The position numbers and the translations under genes were made by a program. Under the pieces are notes generated by a model. That model saw nothing but the letters and a program-made list of their open reading frames with translations. It did no database searches and was not told the DNA's origin. DNA of 64,000 nucleotides from Proteus vulgaris (GTDB taxonomy: Bacteria > Pseudomonadota > Gammaproteobacteria > Enterobacterales > Enterobacteriaceae): assembly GCF_023100685.1 (NCBI RefSeq), contig NZ_CP090064.1, forward strand, positions 186,001-250,000, written 5' to 3'. Shown here piece by piece: positions 29,817-38,923 of the stretch (positions are counted from its first letter, which is position 1; every line of letters starts with the position of its first letter).

Positions 29817-30821
29817 ATGACAACCACTCTTTTTAAACATTCGTGGTTATCTCGTGAAAAGCAGTTTTCTGCTTTTACGAATGGCACTTTATTGGATTTT
29901 TGGAACCAGCGTAAAGAAGGTGAGTTTACGGGCGTTGATGGCGTAAAGATCCGTTATGTTCATTGGCGTTCAGCATCGCACAATAAAGCACTAGTAATTT
30001 CTTCAGGCCGTAGTGAAAGCTATGTAAAGTACCCTGAAGTTGCATTTGATTTTTTCCATATTGGCTACGATGTTTTTTTGCTTGATCATAGAGGGCAAGG
30101 CCTGTCAGGCAGACTATTAGAAGATACACAAAAAGGTCATGTAGAAAAATTCAGTGATTATATTGATGACTTCTCAACATTCATTGATACGATAGTGCTG
30201 CCTTATCAATACCAACATTATTTTGCATTAGCCCATTCAATGGGTGGTGCTATCTTAGCGGGATATCTTCTAAAACATCCTCATGTTTTTAAAGCAGCCG
30301 CATTAAGTGCGCCGATGTTTGGTATTAATTTACCGATACCTCGCTGGGTGGCTAATTTTTTAGTCAATCGAGCAGAACAAAGTCAATCTGAAAGAAATAA
30401 CTACGCAGTATCAACAGGTAAATGGTTTCCACTACCTTTTATTCTTAATGTGTTAACACATAGCCATGAACGATACCGTCGTTATTTACGTTATTACGCT
30501 GATTATCCTGAATTACGATTAGGTGGCCCTACTTATCATTGGATAGGAGAAAGCCTACAAACAGGGGATTGGTTAATTGAACATGCGGGAGAGATTGATA
30601 CCCCTTTATTAGTGCTTGAAGCTGAGCATGACAAGGTGGTGGATAATCAAGAGCTAAGGGCTTTCTGTGAACGTTATAGTCAGTCCAGAACAAGAGAAGA
30701 AAAGCAAAAATTGCCACTGGTGATTAAGGGTGCGCATCATGAAATCTTGTTCGAAATAGATAAGCTACGCTCACAAGCATTGAATGAAATCTGTGAGTTT
30801 TATGATAAGCATTTATTTTAA
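29817..30821 (+). CDS. pldB: Lysophospholipase L2
   Basis: A 334 aa alpha/beta hydrolase. The nucleophile elbow is AHSMGG (about 143-148), with an oxyanion-side RGQGLSG segment and a catalytic His in KGAHHEILFE near the C-terminus (D in EAEHDKVVD). PldB hydrolyses lysophospholipids and sits at the inner membrane. It begins 18 bases after recQ behind a good AAGGAGAG site. The rhtB/rhtC genes that lie between recQ and pldB in E. coli are absent. Confidence 0.95.
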   Translation: MTTTLFKHSWLSREKQFSAFTNGTLLDFWNQRKEGEFTGVDGVKIRYVHWRSASHNKALVISSGRSESYVKYPEVAFDFFHIGYDVFLLDHRGQGLSGRLLEDTQKGHVEKFSDYIDDFSTFIDTIVLPYQYQHYFALAHSMGGAILAGYLLKHPHVFKAAALSAPMFGINLPIPRWVANFLVNRAEQSQSERNNYAVSTGKWFPLPFILNVLTHSHERYRRYLRYYADYPELRLGGPTYHWIGESLQTGDWLIEHAGEIDTPLLVLEAEHDKVVDNQELRAFCERYSQSRTREEKQKLPLVIKGAHHEILFEIDKLRSQALNEICEFYDKHLF

Positions 30822-30833
30822 TCAGGAATGTGT

Positions 30834-31634
30834 ATGTATTCGATAGTCGCTTCAGATCTTGATGGCACGTTGTTATCACCTAATCATGTATTAACTCCCT
30901 ATACGCAAGAAACACTACACCTACTTATTAATAAAGGGGTGCATTTTGTATTTGCAACGGGTCGTCATCATGTTGATGTTGCTCAAATTCGTGACGGGTT
31001 AGGCATTAACGCTTATATGATAACGTCTAATGGTGCAAGAGTGCATAACACGCATGGTGACCTTATTTTTAGCCAAGATCTTGAGCCTGAAATCGCTTAT
31101 GACTTGGCTCTTATGGTTTTTGAACACCCTGAAATTGAAACTAATATTTATGCTGGTGACTACTGGTATGTTAATAAAGAGATGCCGGGGGCTTGTGAGT
31201 TTTTTCGAGAATCAGACTTTAGCTATGAATTATATTGTAAAACCGGATTCCCGACTACCAATGTCTGTAAGGTCTTTTTCACCTCTGAAGATCATGAGCT
31301 ATTACTGAAGCTAGAGAATGAAATTAATCAGCGTTGGGGTGATAAGGTCAATGTGAGTTTCTCACTGCGTAATTGCTTAGAAGTGATGGCAGGGGGCGTA
31401 TCTAAAGGTGAGGCACTAGAGAAAGTGGCTGAACTGATGCAACACTCAGCGAAAGATGCTATCGCATTTGGTGATGGTATGAATGACAAAGAGATGCTAA
31501 AGATAGCGGGTAAAGGTTGCATTATGGAAAATGCCCATCAGGCATTAAAAGATCTGCTACCCAATATGGAAGTCATTGGTGCTAATGCGGATGAAGCAGT
31601 TCCTCATTATTTACGCAAGTTATACCAAGTGTGA
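30834..31634 (+). CDS. yigL: HAD-family sugar/PLP phosphatase YigL
   Basis: A 266 aa Cof-type HAD phosphatase. Motif I is VASDLDGTLLSP, motif II ATGRH, motif III K at about 190 (GVSKGEAL), and motif IV FGDGMNDKEM. E. coli YigL dephosphorylates PLP and sugar phosphates and is the SgrS-activated target in glucose-phosphate stress. I prefer the ATG at 30834, six bases after AGGA, to one at 30828 that abuts it. Confidence 0.94.
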   Translation: MYSIVASDLDGTLLSPNHVLTPYTQETLHLLINKGVHFVFATGRHHVDVAQIRDGLGINAYMITSNGARVHNTHGDLIFSQDLEPEIAYDLALMVFEHPEIETNIYAGDYWYVNKEMPGACEFFRESDFSYELYCKTGFPTTNVCKVFFTSEDHELLLKLENEINQRWGDKVNVSFSLRNCLEVMAGGVSKGEALEKVAELMQHSAKDAIAFGDGMNDKEMLKIAGKGCIMENAHQALKDLLPNMEVIGANADEAVPHYLRKLYQV

Positions 31635-31642
31635 TCCCTTCT

Positions 31643-31682
31643 AAAGAACAAGGCGAACAAAATGTTGTTCGCCTTGTTCTTT
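31643..31682. terminator. Strong bidirectional terminator
   Basis: An 18-bp perfect stem (starting AAAGAACAAGGCGAACAA) with a four-base loop lies between yigL and the convergent fimbrial operon, eight bases after yigL. Confidence 0.93.
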
Positions 31683-31709
31683 GTTCTTTTTAAATCTATC
31701 TACATTTCG

Positions 31710-32732
31710 TCAGTGGTATTGCATCGTAAACTGCAATGTTCCATTTGCTTTGCCTGCACTCGTTGTATTAGATGTTTGGATATATCCTGCCTCTAAAGGA
31801 ATAGAATAACTGCCTGCGGCGTTATTTTTTTCACTCACAGTAATTAATTGCCCCAGCTTAATAGGCTGATTTTTATATTTAACTTGGATACCGTAACCCT
31901 TAGCGGTATTGCTGTCTGTTGGGTTACTTAAACCAATGGTTCCAGTTGTTTGTTGGTCATCAGCAACACCATCAAATCGGATCTTAATTGGTGAAACCGG
32001 ATCACAACTCAAATTAATATTAAAATCTTTGATACTCTCTGGGCTGACAGAGCCAACACCATTAAAACTCGATTTAGGTACTGCACCCAGTGGCACATTA
32101 ATATTATTATTCACAACATCACAGCCACTAGAGATGATGTTTAAAGATGATAGATTAATTTTAGGTTCACTTTTTCCTACATAGTCACTGGTAATAAAGC
32201 CATTATTGTAGAGAATAAGCATTGCGACCCATGACGCTGGGATCGTTTGTGATTTCACATTATCTCGTAATTTATAAAGCTTCATTTCTAATGACACAGA
32301 ATAATTACCGCTGGTCGCATTAGTTGAGCAAATAAGGCGATTACTGTAGTTACCATCAATATTTTGCTGACCATCGACATAAGCAGAGCCACTACAACTC
32401 CCACTAATGGTGCCATGTAAGGTATAACCTACACCACTGCTGTTAAGCTCTTTGACATAAGCGCCATTGACTCTTGGGCTTGATGCATTAAAAGAGCCTG
32501 GTAAATAAATCCCTGGTCTTACTGCACCACCGGAGAGATTCCACCAAGTCCATGCATTCACAGTTCCTAAATTAATCGTTGCGACTTCGGTTAAAATAGG
32601 TGCTGAACGTGAGACATAAATGGGAGCAGAATAGGTGACTGTTTTAGTGGTAAGGTCTGCCCTAAACTCTGCAAATGTGGTTGATGTATACAAAACAGCA
32701 GACAGACAACCAAGAGTTATATATTTATTCAT
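31710..32732 (-). CDS. Fimbrial tip adhesin, two-domain
   Basis: A 340 aa secreted protein with signal peptide (cleaved near TTFAEF). Its N-terminal domain (about 22-190) resembles a lectin-type receptor-binding domain by size and its paired cysteines (GSCSGSAY, RLICST). A pilin domain follows (about 195 to the end) with two cysteines (SSGCDV, NLSCDP) and a terminal strand GTLQFTMQYH. Twice the pilin length and last position after the usher mark it as a tip adhesin. The upstream codon at 32741 is GTG; the ATG at 32732 follows AGGTGA. The receptor cannot be told. Confidence 0.82.
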   Translation of the reverse strand: MNKYITLGCLSAVLYTSTTFAEFRADLTTKTVTYSAPIYVSRSAPILTEVATINLGTVNAWTWWNLSGGAVRPGIYLPGSFNASSPRVNGAYVKELNSSGVGYTLHGTISGSCSGSAYVDGQQNIDGNYSNRLICSTNATSGNYSVSLEMKLYKLRDNVKSQTIPASWVAMLILYNNGFITSDYVGKSEPKINLSSLNIISSGCDVVNNNINVPLGAVPKSSFNGVGSVSPESIKDFNINLSCDPVSPIKIRFDGVADDQQTTGTIGLSNPTDSNTAKGYGIQVKYKNQPIKLGQLITVSEKNNAAGSYSIPLEAGYIQTSNTTSAGKANGTLQFTMQYH

Positions 32733-32741
32733 TGTGCTCAC

Positions 32742-35267
32742 CTATCTGCATTCAAGTTGTAAAAATTGGATTTTTTCTAAGGCAAGATCCACATTTAATG
32801 CTGTTTGGCACTGTTCGACAGCACTATTGCCCCATTTAGCACGTAGTTGGCTACGTTCAGGTACGCCATTTAAGAAAACTTCACCATCATTGGCTACAAT
32901 CCCACTTGAAAGCACTTGGTCATCTTTATAAATCTCAACTTGGGTACCAAATGGCAGTGGTGTTCCGTTGTAGTGTAAGTTTGCAAGTACTCGAGCGCCT
33001 TTTCTTGCTTTGAAATCGGCTAAGACAATTGCTCCTTTGGTTGGAATAACGGTTGTTGATGTTAATTCAACATCGTTATTACCCGTTAAAGAAGAGGGAT
33101 CAACCGTCACTTTATTACGTTCATAACGTGAAACATTCGGAATAACGGCATAGCCTTGTGCATTGGTATAAAGGCTTTGCGCGTTACTGACTTTTAAGTT
33201 ATCAATATCTTCTGCTTTAATTAAAATAGCAGAATCGTAAATGGTGCGAGAGGAGGTGATCCCTCCTTGATGAACCAAAAGTGCACCCGTCGCGCCCCAA
33301 TTTATTGATTGATAGCGTTTGTCGTAATTGTAACCTGCACTAATCTCGCCTCCAGAAGCACTGTAGTTGCCATTAACAGAGCCACTGTATTCTTGACGAG
33401 AATGATTGTAGTTTTGTGAAATATCATATTGCAGGTTGTTATCTTTTAACTGTGTACCACTTAAACTCACTGAACTAATAGAATCACCTTGTTTGCTGGT
33501 GTTATAGCGATAACTTAACCAGTTGTTATTCTGAGCAATATTAAATGGAAGACTAAAGTTAATAGATAAAATCTGATCGGCTAATCCATTTTCTTGACGC
33601 TTGTTATAGGCATAAGAGACGCTATAACTTAATGCACGATAATTTGAATTAAAACTCACATTTACATTGCGATCGACTCTGTCTTGATACCAATAATATT
33701 GTTGATAACCATTTAATGAGAGATAGCCCATATCTCCTAAAGATTGCGATACAGATAACTGAAACTGTTTTTTCTTACGATAGAGATGAGAAAATCGCTC
33801 ATTAGCCGCTGAGAAATCGTAATAATCTTTTGTTGAATAGCGATAAGAAGCTAATGAAAAACCCGTTTTGGTATCAGGTAAATATTTTGAGTATTGAACA
33901 CGATAAGATTGTCCTTGGGCTTCATTGTCATTTATTAAGGTTGTTTTCGCGTGAGTAATGTCCGCAGAAACGGCACCCAAATAGCCAAGATTAATCCCAG
34001 TACCTAATGCATAAGCTTGATAATCAGCAGAGATTAATGTGCCACCATAAATGGAAAAATTGTAAGGAAGCCCATAAATAGCAGAGGTTTGAAAGAAATT
34101 AGGTTTTCTTGCAGCTGCGTCTGCATGATATTTACCAATATCTACACTGTATTTTAAGCTACCCGCGCGTTGCATCATGGGAACAGCAGAAAAAGGTTGT
34201 GAAAAGGTACGGGTTGTTCCATCGGCTTCTTCGATCGTAACTTGTAAATCACCGCTGTAAGAAGTGGGATATAAATCTGAAATAGCAAACTCACCTGGTG
34301 GAACGGAGGTCTGATAAATAATGCTGTTATTTTGTCGAACGGTGACAACAGCATTACTTTGCGCGATACCTCTGACGATGGGAGCAAATCCACGTTGGCT
34401 TTGTGGCAACATGCTTTCATCAGAAGCTAATTTAATACCACGATAAGGAATACTTTCTAATACATCATTATCAGAAGCGGTTTCACCTATAGTTAAACGA
34501 CTTTTTAAACTACGAATATCTCGTTCAACATAAGTCTGTAAGCTATTCCACTGAGATGAATTATCACTGTTTTTATTGTAGTTACTGTGGTTACGTAAAC
34601 GCCAAGCGCCCACGTTAACACCACTACGTAATCCTAAGAAAATAGAGTTACTATTATTTTGGTCACGATACCAATACTGATTTTGACGATAAGTGTAATT
34701 TACAAAGGCAGCATTTATGCCATCGTTCCATTGTGCTGGTGGAATATAGCCTTGCCCATAATTGTATAAAGCAATTTGTGGTATAGAAAACGACAAACGT
34801 GCTCGTGAAAAATCATACTCATACTTTGCATTTGGAATAACGCTAGCAATATCGGTAACTGTTGATGTACTCGCTTGCTGGTTAAATTGCGAAGTTGCAG
34901 ACTCTTTTACTCCCCAATTTAATAAATCTTGTTTGGTGAGCTCTGGCGCTAGTGTCTTTTTTTCTTCATCAAAAATAAAACGGACTTGGCGATTATCGAT
35001 TAATTTATTATTGAGATAAATATCAACAGAATAGATACCAGGAAGTTGTCCTCCAGTATAAGAAAAATAATCAAGGCTATTAATATCCGCGACCTGATTT
35101 TCTATTCCTAAATTGAGCGCATCAGGATTAAATTGCTCTTCAGCAATGACCTGATAAGGAAATAAAATAGAGGCTATCGCCATGGCAAGTAAACAGTGGC
35201 GATAGAGATTATCAGTAGGAAATACCGATAATCGTTTTGTAGGTAATGCGATGATGGATAAAGTCAT
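32742..35267 (-). CDS. Fimbrial outer-membrane usher
   Basis: An 841 aa usher of the FimD/PapC family that receives chaperone-subunit complexes and assembles the fibre. A signal segment (about 22-43) precedes the N-terminal chaperone-binding domain (FNPDALNLGIENQVADINSLDYFS, about 46-70). After it come a 24-strand barrel rich in Tyr/Gln/Ser, a plug domain (RGIAQSNAVVTVRQNNSIIYQTSVPPGEF) and C-terminal domains ending in a Cys pair (VEQCQTAL ... LECR). No frameshift. It lies between the chaperone and adhesin genes. Confidence 0.95.
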   Translation of the reverse strand: MTLSIIALPTKRLSVFPTDNLYRHCLLAMAIASILFPYQVIAEEQFNPDALNLGIENQVADINSLDYFSYTGGQLPGIYSVDIYLNNKLIDNRQVRFIFDEEKKTLAPELTKQDLLNWGVKESATSQFNQQASTSTVTDIASVIPNAKYEYDFSRARLSFSIPQIALYNYGQGYIPPAQWNDGINAAFVNYTYRQNQYWYRDQNNSNSIFLGLRSGVNVGAWRLRNHSNYNKNSDNSSQWNSLQTYVERDIRSLKSRLTIGETASDNDVLESIPYRGIKLASDESMLPQSQRGFAPIVRGIAQSNAVVTVRQNNSIIYQTSVPPGEFAISDLYPTSYSGDLQVTIEEADGTTRTFSQPFSAVPMMQRAGSLKYSVDIGKYHADAAARKPNFFQTSAIYGLPYNFSIYGGTLISADYQAYALGTGINLGYLGAVSADITHAKTTLINDNEAQGQSYRVQYSKYLPDTKTGFSLASYRYSTKDYYDFSAANERFSHLYRKKKQFQLSVSQSLGDMGYLSLNGYQQYYWYQDRVDRNVNVSFNSNYRALSYSVSYAYNKRQENGLADQILSINFSLPFNIAQNNNWLSYRYNTSKQGDSISSVSLSGTQLKDNNLQYDISQNYNHSRQEYSGSVNGNYSASGGEISAGYNYDKRYQSINWGATGALLVHQGGITSSRTIYDSAILIKAEDIDNLKVSNAQSLYTNAQGYAVIPNVSRYERNKVTVDPSSLTGNNDVELTSTTVIPTKGAIVLADFKARKGARVLANLHYNGTPLPFGTQVEIYKDDQVLSSGIVANDGEVFLNGVPERSQLRAKWGNSAVEQCQTALNVDLALEKIQFLQLECR

Positions 35268-35279
35268 AACTCTACACTC

Positions 35280-35939
35280 TTAATTTAATACTTTATCTAC
35301 AGTTGCACCGTAGTCATTAATAAACTGCACAGTGACTTTCTGAGCAATTGGACTCTCTTTAAGTAATACGACTTCTTGATAAGGGTTAATTAAAGGGTCG
35401 TAAGGGTAGCGTTTGTCATCAATAAAAATATGTTTGATCGTGAGGTGATAAGGTGTTTTGTTGTTAAGCACCAAGCCTTGGCTTTGTTTTGATAATTCGA
35501 CGTTATTAAAGTTAAGTGGCTCAATATCATGGGAGCGTAAAAAGAGTTTAAATTGAGAATTAATGACGAGTTGCAATTGATTCTCAGGGCTCTTTTCAAC
35601 AGGTGGGATTGATTTTATATTAAGCCAATAGACGACTTCAGTATTGGAATTTAACGGTTCACCAGTATAGGAAATACGCGCAGTTCCTGTTCCATCAGGC
35701 TCAATACGAAAAAGCGGTGGTGTTGCAATAAAAGGGGGTTTTTCTGTGCCTTGAAAAGCAGAAACCCAACTTTGGATGAGATAAGGTTTTTCTTTATCGG
35801 TATTTAGAATAGGAATGCTTATTTCACGAGCATTATCGTTATAAACAAATCGAGTTCCCCCCACACTTACTCCAGCAGCATGGCTTACCGTTATGAGAGA
35901 AAATAATAAAAATAGAGTTAGAAAAATATTCTTTTTCAT
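35280..35939 (-). CDS. Periplasmic pilus-assembly chaperone
   Basis: A 219 aa PapD-like chaperone with a cleavable signal (MKKNIFLTLFLLFSLITVSHAA) and the start of the mature domain GVSVGGTRFVYNDNAREISI carrying the conserved Arg. The first domain has the alternating hydrophobic G1 strand region (NQLQLVINSQFKLFLRS). It belongs to the short-loop (FGS) class judging by length. The frame stays open to 36080, overlapping the pilin gene, but the ATG at 35939 is the only start with a signal peptide. Confidence 0.94.
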   Translation of the reverse strand: MKKNIFLTLFLLFSLITVSHAAGVSVGGTRFVYNDNAREISIPILNTDKEKPYLIQSWVSAFQGTEKPPFIATPPLFRIEPDGTGTARISYTGEPLNSNTEVVYWLNIKSIPPVEKSPENQLQLVINSQFKLFLRSHDIEPLNFNNVELSKQSQGLVLNNKTPYHLTIKHIFIDDKRYPYDPLINPYQEVVLLKESPIAQKVTVQFINDYGATVDKVLN

Positions 35940-35997
35940 AAATGGCGCTACAAAGTTAAGGGAAATAAGAGGGTAATAAGGATTACCCTCGTTTTTA

Positions 35998-36519
35998 TTA
36001 TTTATATTGGATGCTATAAACAGCAGATCCATTTGCTGGGCCTGGTGTTGCTTGGGCTGTTGCTTTGTAACGTGCAACATAATCTAAGTTAATTTCAGTT
36101 CCTTTGATTTCGACTTCTTTTGAATCGTCATATAGGTTTATTTGAGATACGGCATCTTTTTCAAACAGAGCGATACCCACATTTGTCGCGCCACCAGAGA
36201 CTTGGTCAATGGCTAAAATATCGCTATCAATTGCATCACGAGTCCCGCCAAAACGGACAGCGACTGTCGTATCAACAGGACAATCAATTAGTTTAATAGT
36301 GAAGTCTTTAAGGCCAGCAACTTCACCTTTAGTCGCTAAACTTTTTGATGATACTTTTCCTAAATCTACGGTTAGATTTTTAGAAGAACTATCCACAGTA
36401 CAGGCTTGATCTGTTATTTCTCCGGTAAAATTAATTGTGCCCGATGCAAAAGCAGCAGGTGCAGAAAGTAGAGAGAGACTCATCCCTAATAAATAGAGAG
36501 ATTTATTTAATTTGCTCAT
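35998..36519 (-). CDS. Major fimbrial subunit (pilin)
   Basis: A 173 aa FimA-like pilin with a signal peptide ending AFA-S at about residue 25. A donor-strand sequence GTINFTGEITDQACTV follows, and two cysteines (about 39 and 79) form the expected disulfide. The C-terminus SAVYSIQYK has the penultimate Tyr recognised by chaperones. First gene of the four-gene operon. A 9-bp inverted repeat (AAAAAGTAA/TTACTTTTT) lies in its 5' region near 36534-36557. Confidence 0.93.
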   Translation of the reverse strand: MSKLNKSLYLLGMSLSLLSAPAAFASGTINFTGEITDQACTVDSSSKNLTVDLGKVSSKSLATKGEVAGLKDFTIKLIDCPVDTTVAVRFGGTRDAIDSDILAIDQVSGGATNVGIALFEKDAVSQINLYDDSKEVEIKGTEINLDYVARYKATAQATPGPANGSAVYSIQYK

Positions 36520-36750
36520 GAACGGTCCTATATAAAAAGTAATTATCTTTACTTTTTAATTTATTTATAAGTATAGATTTAAGTATTGGTTTATTCGCAT
36601 ATAAAATATGCCAATAAAATATAACATCACGAAAAATTTAAGTTAATAAAGATTTACATGAGTTTTTTTGTCTTTATATCAAATTATTTAATGTTCGTTT
36701 TTAAAATTAAAAATAATGTTTAATTAGTCACAAATTAAATCTTGGTATAG

Positions 36751-37605
36751 TCATTTATTATTTATTAAAGATAATAAATTTGTTATATCTCCTGTTGAAA
36801 ATGAATTTTTATTCAAATAAAGATAGAACTTATATTCTTTATCTTCATTATGTATATTTAATTTTTTAATCGTATTTTTATTCAATTCTTCTTGAACAAC
36901 CGTTAAAGGAAGTCGAGAATAACCAAGGCCTTGCTTAACAAAGTTTATTGCTGTTTCCACAGAGCCAACATGAATAATTTGGTTATTATGATCGGCATCT
37001 GAGCTGTTAGCGAGTAAAGAAATATAAGTATGTTGTTGTAATTCCTTTGATAATTCATCATGTTGTAGATGTTGTAAAACACTCTTAGGATGTGTTACTA
37101 ACACTGTTTTAATACTTTCTAAATCAATGGGTTGCAATGATTTTATATTGTAATGTGTTATCACCAAATCTTGATCTTTTTGTGCTAAAAAATCTGATTT
37201 ACTAAGCGCTGTTTTATGAATATTAATATCATAGTGTTTATTGTCTTTAATAAATTGAGAAATTTTATTCCAGAAAAGACCTGAAATATATAAAGGATCT
37301 ATCAGTATGTTTATCTTTAACTTATTGTTAAATAAAAAATTTTTAGCCTCTTTTTCTAATGAAATCGCTTTTTCAGTAATTTCTCTAGAGAGTTCAAGTA
37401 ATACTTTACCTTCATGAGTAAGTACCGCTCGCCTTTTCTCTAAAGAGAGGATCTCAACGCCTAAAGTCTGCTCTAATTTATTGATAGTATAGCTAATTGA
37501 TGATTGTGTTCTATATAATGCATCTGCGGCCTGAGCAAAGCCACCGTAGTCAACGACAGCTTGTAAGGTAATCCACTGATCGAGAGTCGTTCGGGATTTT
37601 TCCAT
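36751..37605 (-). CDS. LysR-type transcriptional regulator, next to fimbrial operon
   Basis: A 284 aa LysR regulator. The N-terminal winged HTH (LDQWITLQAVVDYGGFAQAADALYRTQSSISYTINKLEQTLG, about 8-50) is classical; the effector domain is rich in Asn, Lys and Ile and unlike that of MetR, which occupies the equivalent E. coli neighbourhood. It is upstream of and co-directional with the fimbrial operon (231 bases apart), so a regulatory link is possible but not shown. Base composition is lower in GC than the backbone, as in the island. Confidence 0.88.
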   Translation of the reverse strand: MEKSRTTLDQWITLQAVVDYGGFAQAADALYRTQSSISYTINKLEQTLGVEILSLEKRRAVLTHEGKVLLELSREITEKAISLEKEAKNFLFNNKLKINILIDPLYISGLFWNKISQFIKDNKHYDINIHKTALSKSDFLAQKDQDLVITHYNIKSLQPIDLESIKTVLVTHPKSVLQHLQHDELSKELQQHTYISLLANSSDADHNNQIIHVGSVETAINFVKQGLGYSRLPLTVVQEELNKNTIKKLNIHNEDKEYKFYLYLNKNSFSTGDITNLLSLINNK

Positions 37606-38399
37606 AATGGAACCTTTATATTATTGTTTATTTAATACTCATTAAAAATGAAGCTAGCAATATATCTTAGCATTGTTAATAGGTAGTAATACTCATTTTA
37701 AAATCAAGTTTAAAAAATATTAACATTATAATCTGTAATGTCATCTATTAATAAGTAATACAATTCTAAGAAAAGTATTTATTATTTTTTATTTGAAGAT
37801 TTTTATTTTATAAATTAGACATGTTTTTTTTATTCTTTTTCGTTATTTTTTTCCATATAACTAAAAGGTGTTACTTGGAACAATAAGTAATATCTTCTAT
37901 TTATATTATTGTTGATGTTTATTCATTTTTTATTTTTAATTTAATTTTTTATTAAGTTATAGATTTTAATTAAAGTATGTTTTAAATTTTATTGTTTTAA
38001 AATAATCGTGAATTTATTATTTATAATTATTTTTCTTTTTATTTTTTATCTATTCTTATTCATTCTTAGCATTAAAACTTAGAATGTTAAATATTTTATA
38101 TTTGACTTAAGGTGATTAAAGTAAGATAAATAAGACTGCCTTTAACGATAGTTGCTGTTTATTAATCCAAATTAGACTATTTTTTAGTGCTAAATATCGA
38201 TATTCAGAAGTGTTCTACTATGTAAAGCTATTGGCATTTTAAATACTGATGTTAAGTATTGTACGCTATAAATGACTTAATTTATTTAACTTAGGGAAGG
38301 AAAATGATCGGTTAGCGATAATAATTTAAAAGCTAAAAACCAACAAAGAGTAATTTCTACTCATTTAAGGAGTGTAATTAAGTATAAAAACGTAATGAC

Positions 38400-38413
38400 A
38401 TGATTTAGATCAA
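38400..38413. promoter_or_regulatory. FNR-like binding site
   Basis: TGAT-N4-ATCA (TGATTTAGATCA) matches the FNR consensus TTGAT-N4-ATCAA with one outer mismatch. Functionality is unproven; the site lies in DNA without an adjacent gene. Confidence 0.4.
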
Positions 38414-38602
38414 TAATTGTAAGCTGATTTTATTTAGGAGTCCGATTCCGTTAACAGAGCGGTAAAATAATAAAGGTAAGACAAAATATATTTCACCTTA
38501 AGGTAAATTAAATACCTTATCCAAAATGACATTTTATTTTCTGGATAAATTGGTCATTAGTTAGAAAAATATACCGTATTAAAAATATTTTCCTGAAAGA
38601 AT

Positions 38603-38632
38603 AGTGAGCTTTTTATGATGCTCACTTTATTA
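38603..38632 (+). terminator. Orphan terminator-like hairpin
   Basis: AGTGAGC and GCTCACT pair around a ten-base loop, followed by TTATTA. No gene lies upstream on the plus strand for more than 6 kb, so it could end an unannotated small RNA. Confidence 0.4.
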
Positions 38633-38923
38633 TATTCATACTACTATCGAGTGGTAGATAGTTTCTTTATGTTATTACTTATCAATTTTATTAAACAAAA
38701 AATCAAAAAATAATTTGTTTTTTTTCTAGAAATAAGAGGCTAAGAAGAAAATGCGGATTAATTTTATACAATCAATAAGCTATAAGAGAAACAGCTACAC
38801 AGAATAGAATAAAAAAGGCGTCAGAAAAGGGGATGAAAGGAATGAGGAAGAAAAGAATAGAGCCATTACCTTTCTTTTTTTTCAAGAAGATAATGGCTTT
38901 TTATCAAATAAATTGAAGGGGGA

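Larger units (their letters stand above)
37606..38923. other. 1.3-kb AT-rich non-coding region upstream of the LysR gene
   Basis: No credible gene on either strand. It contains the promoter region of the LysR gene at the left, an FNR-like palindrome at 38400-38413, a terminator-like hairpin at 38603-38626 and another hairpin (AGCCATTA at 38861-38868 with TAATGGCT at 38891-38898). Very AT-rich spacers like this are typical of H-NS-silenced accessory DNA; that is inference. Confidence 0.6.

Noticed and set aside
36520..36750. Invertible promoter of the fimbrial operon
   Set aside because: Only a short 9-bp hairpin is seen; no pair of inverted repeats flanking a promoter and no recombinase gene nearby.
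36751..37605. LysR gene as metR
   Set aside because: The equivalent E. coli region has metR after yigL, but the sequence outside the HTH is not MetR-like and metE is absent.
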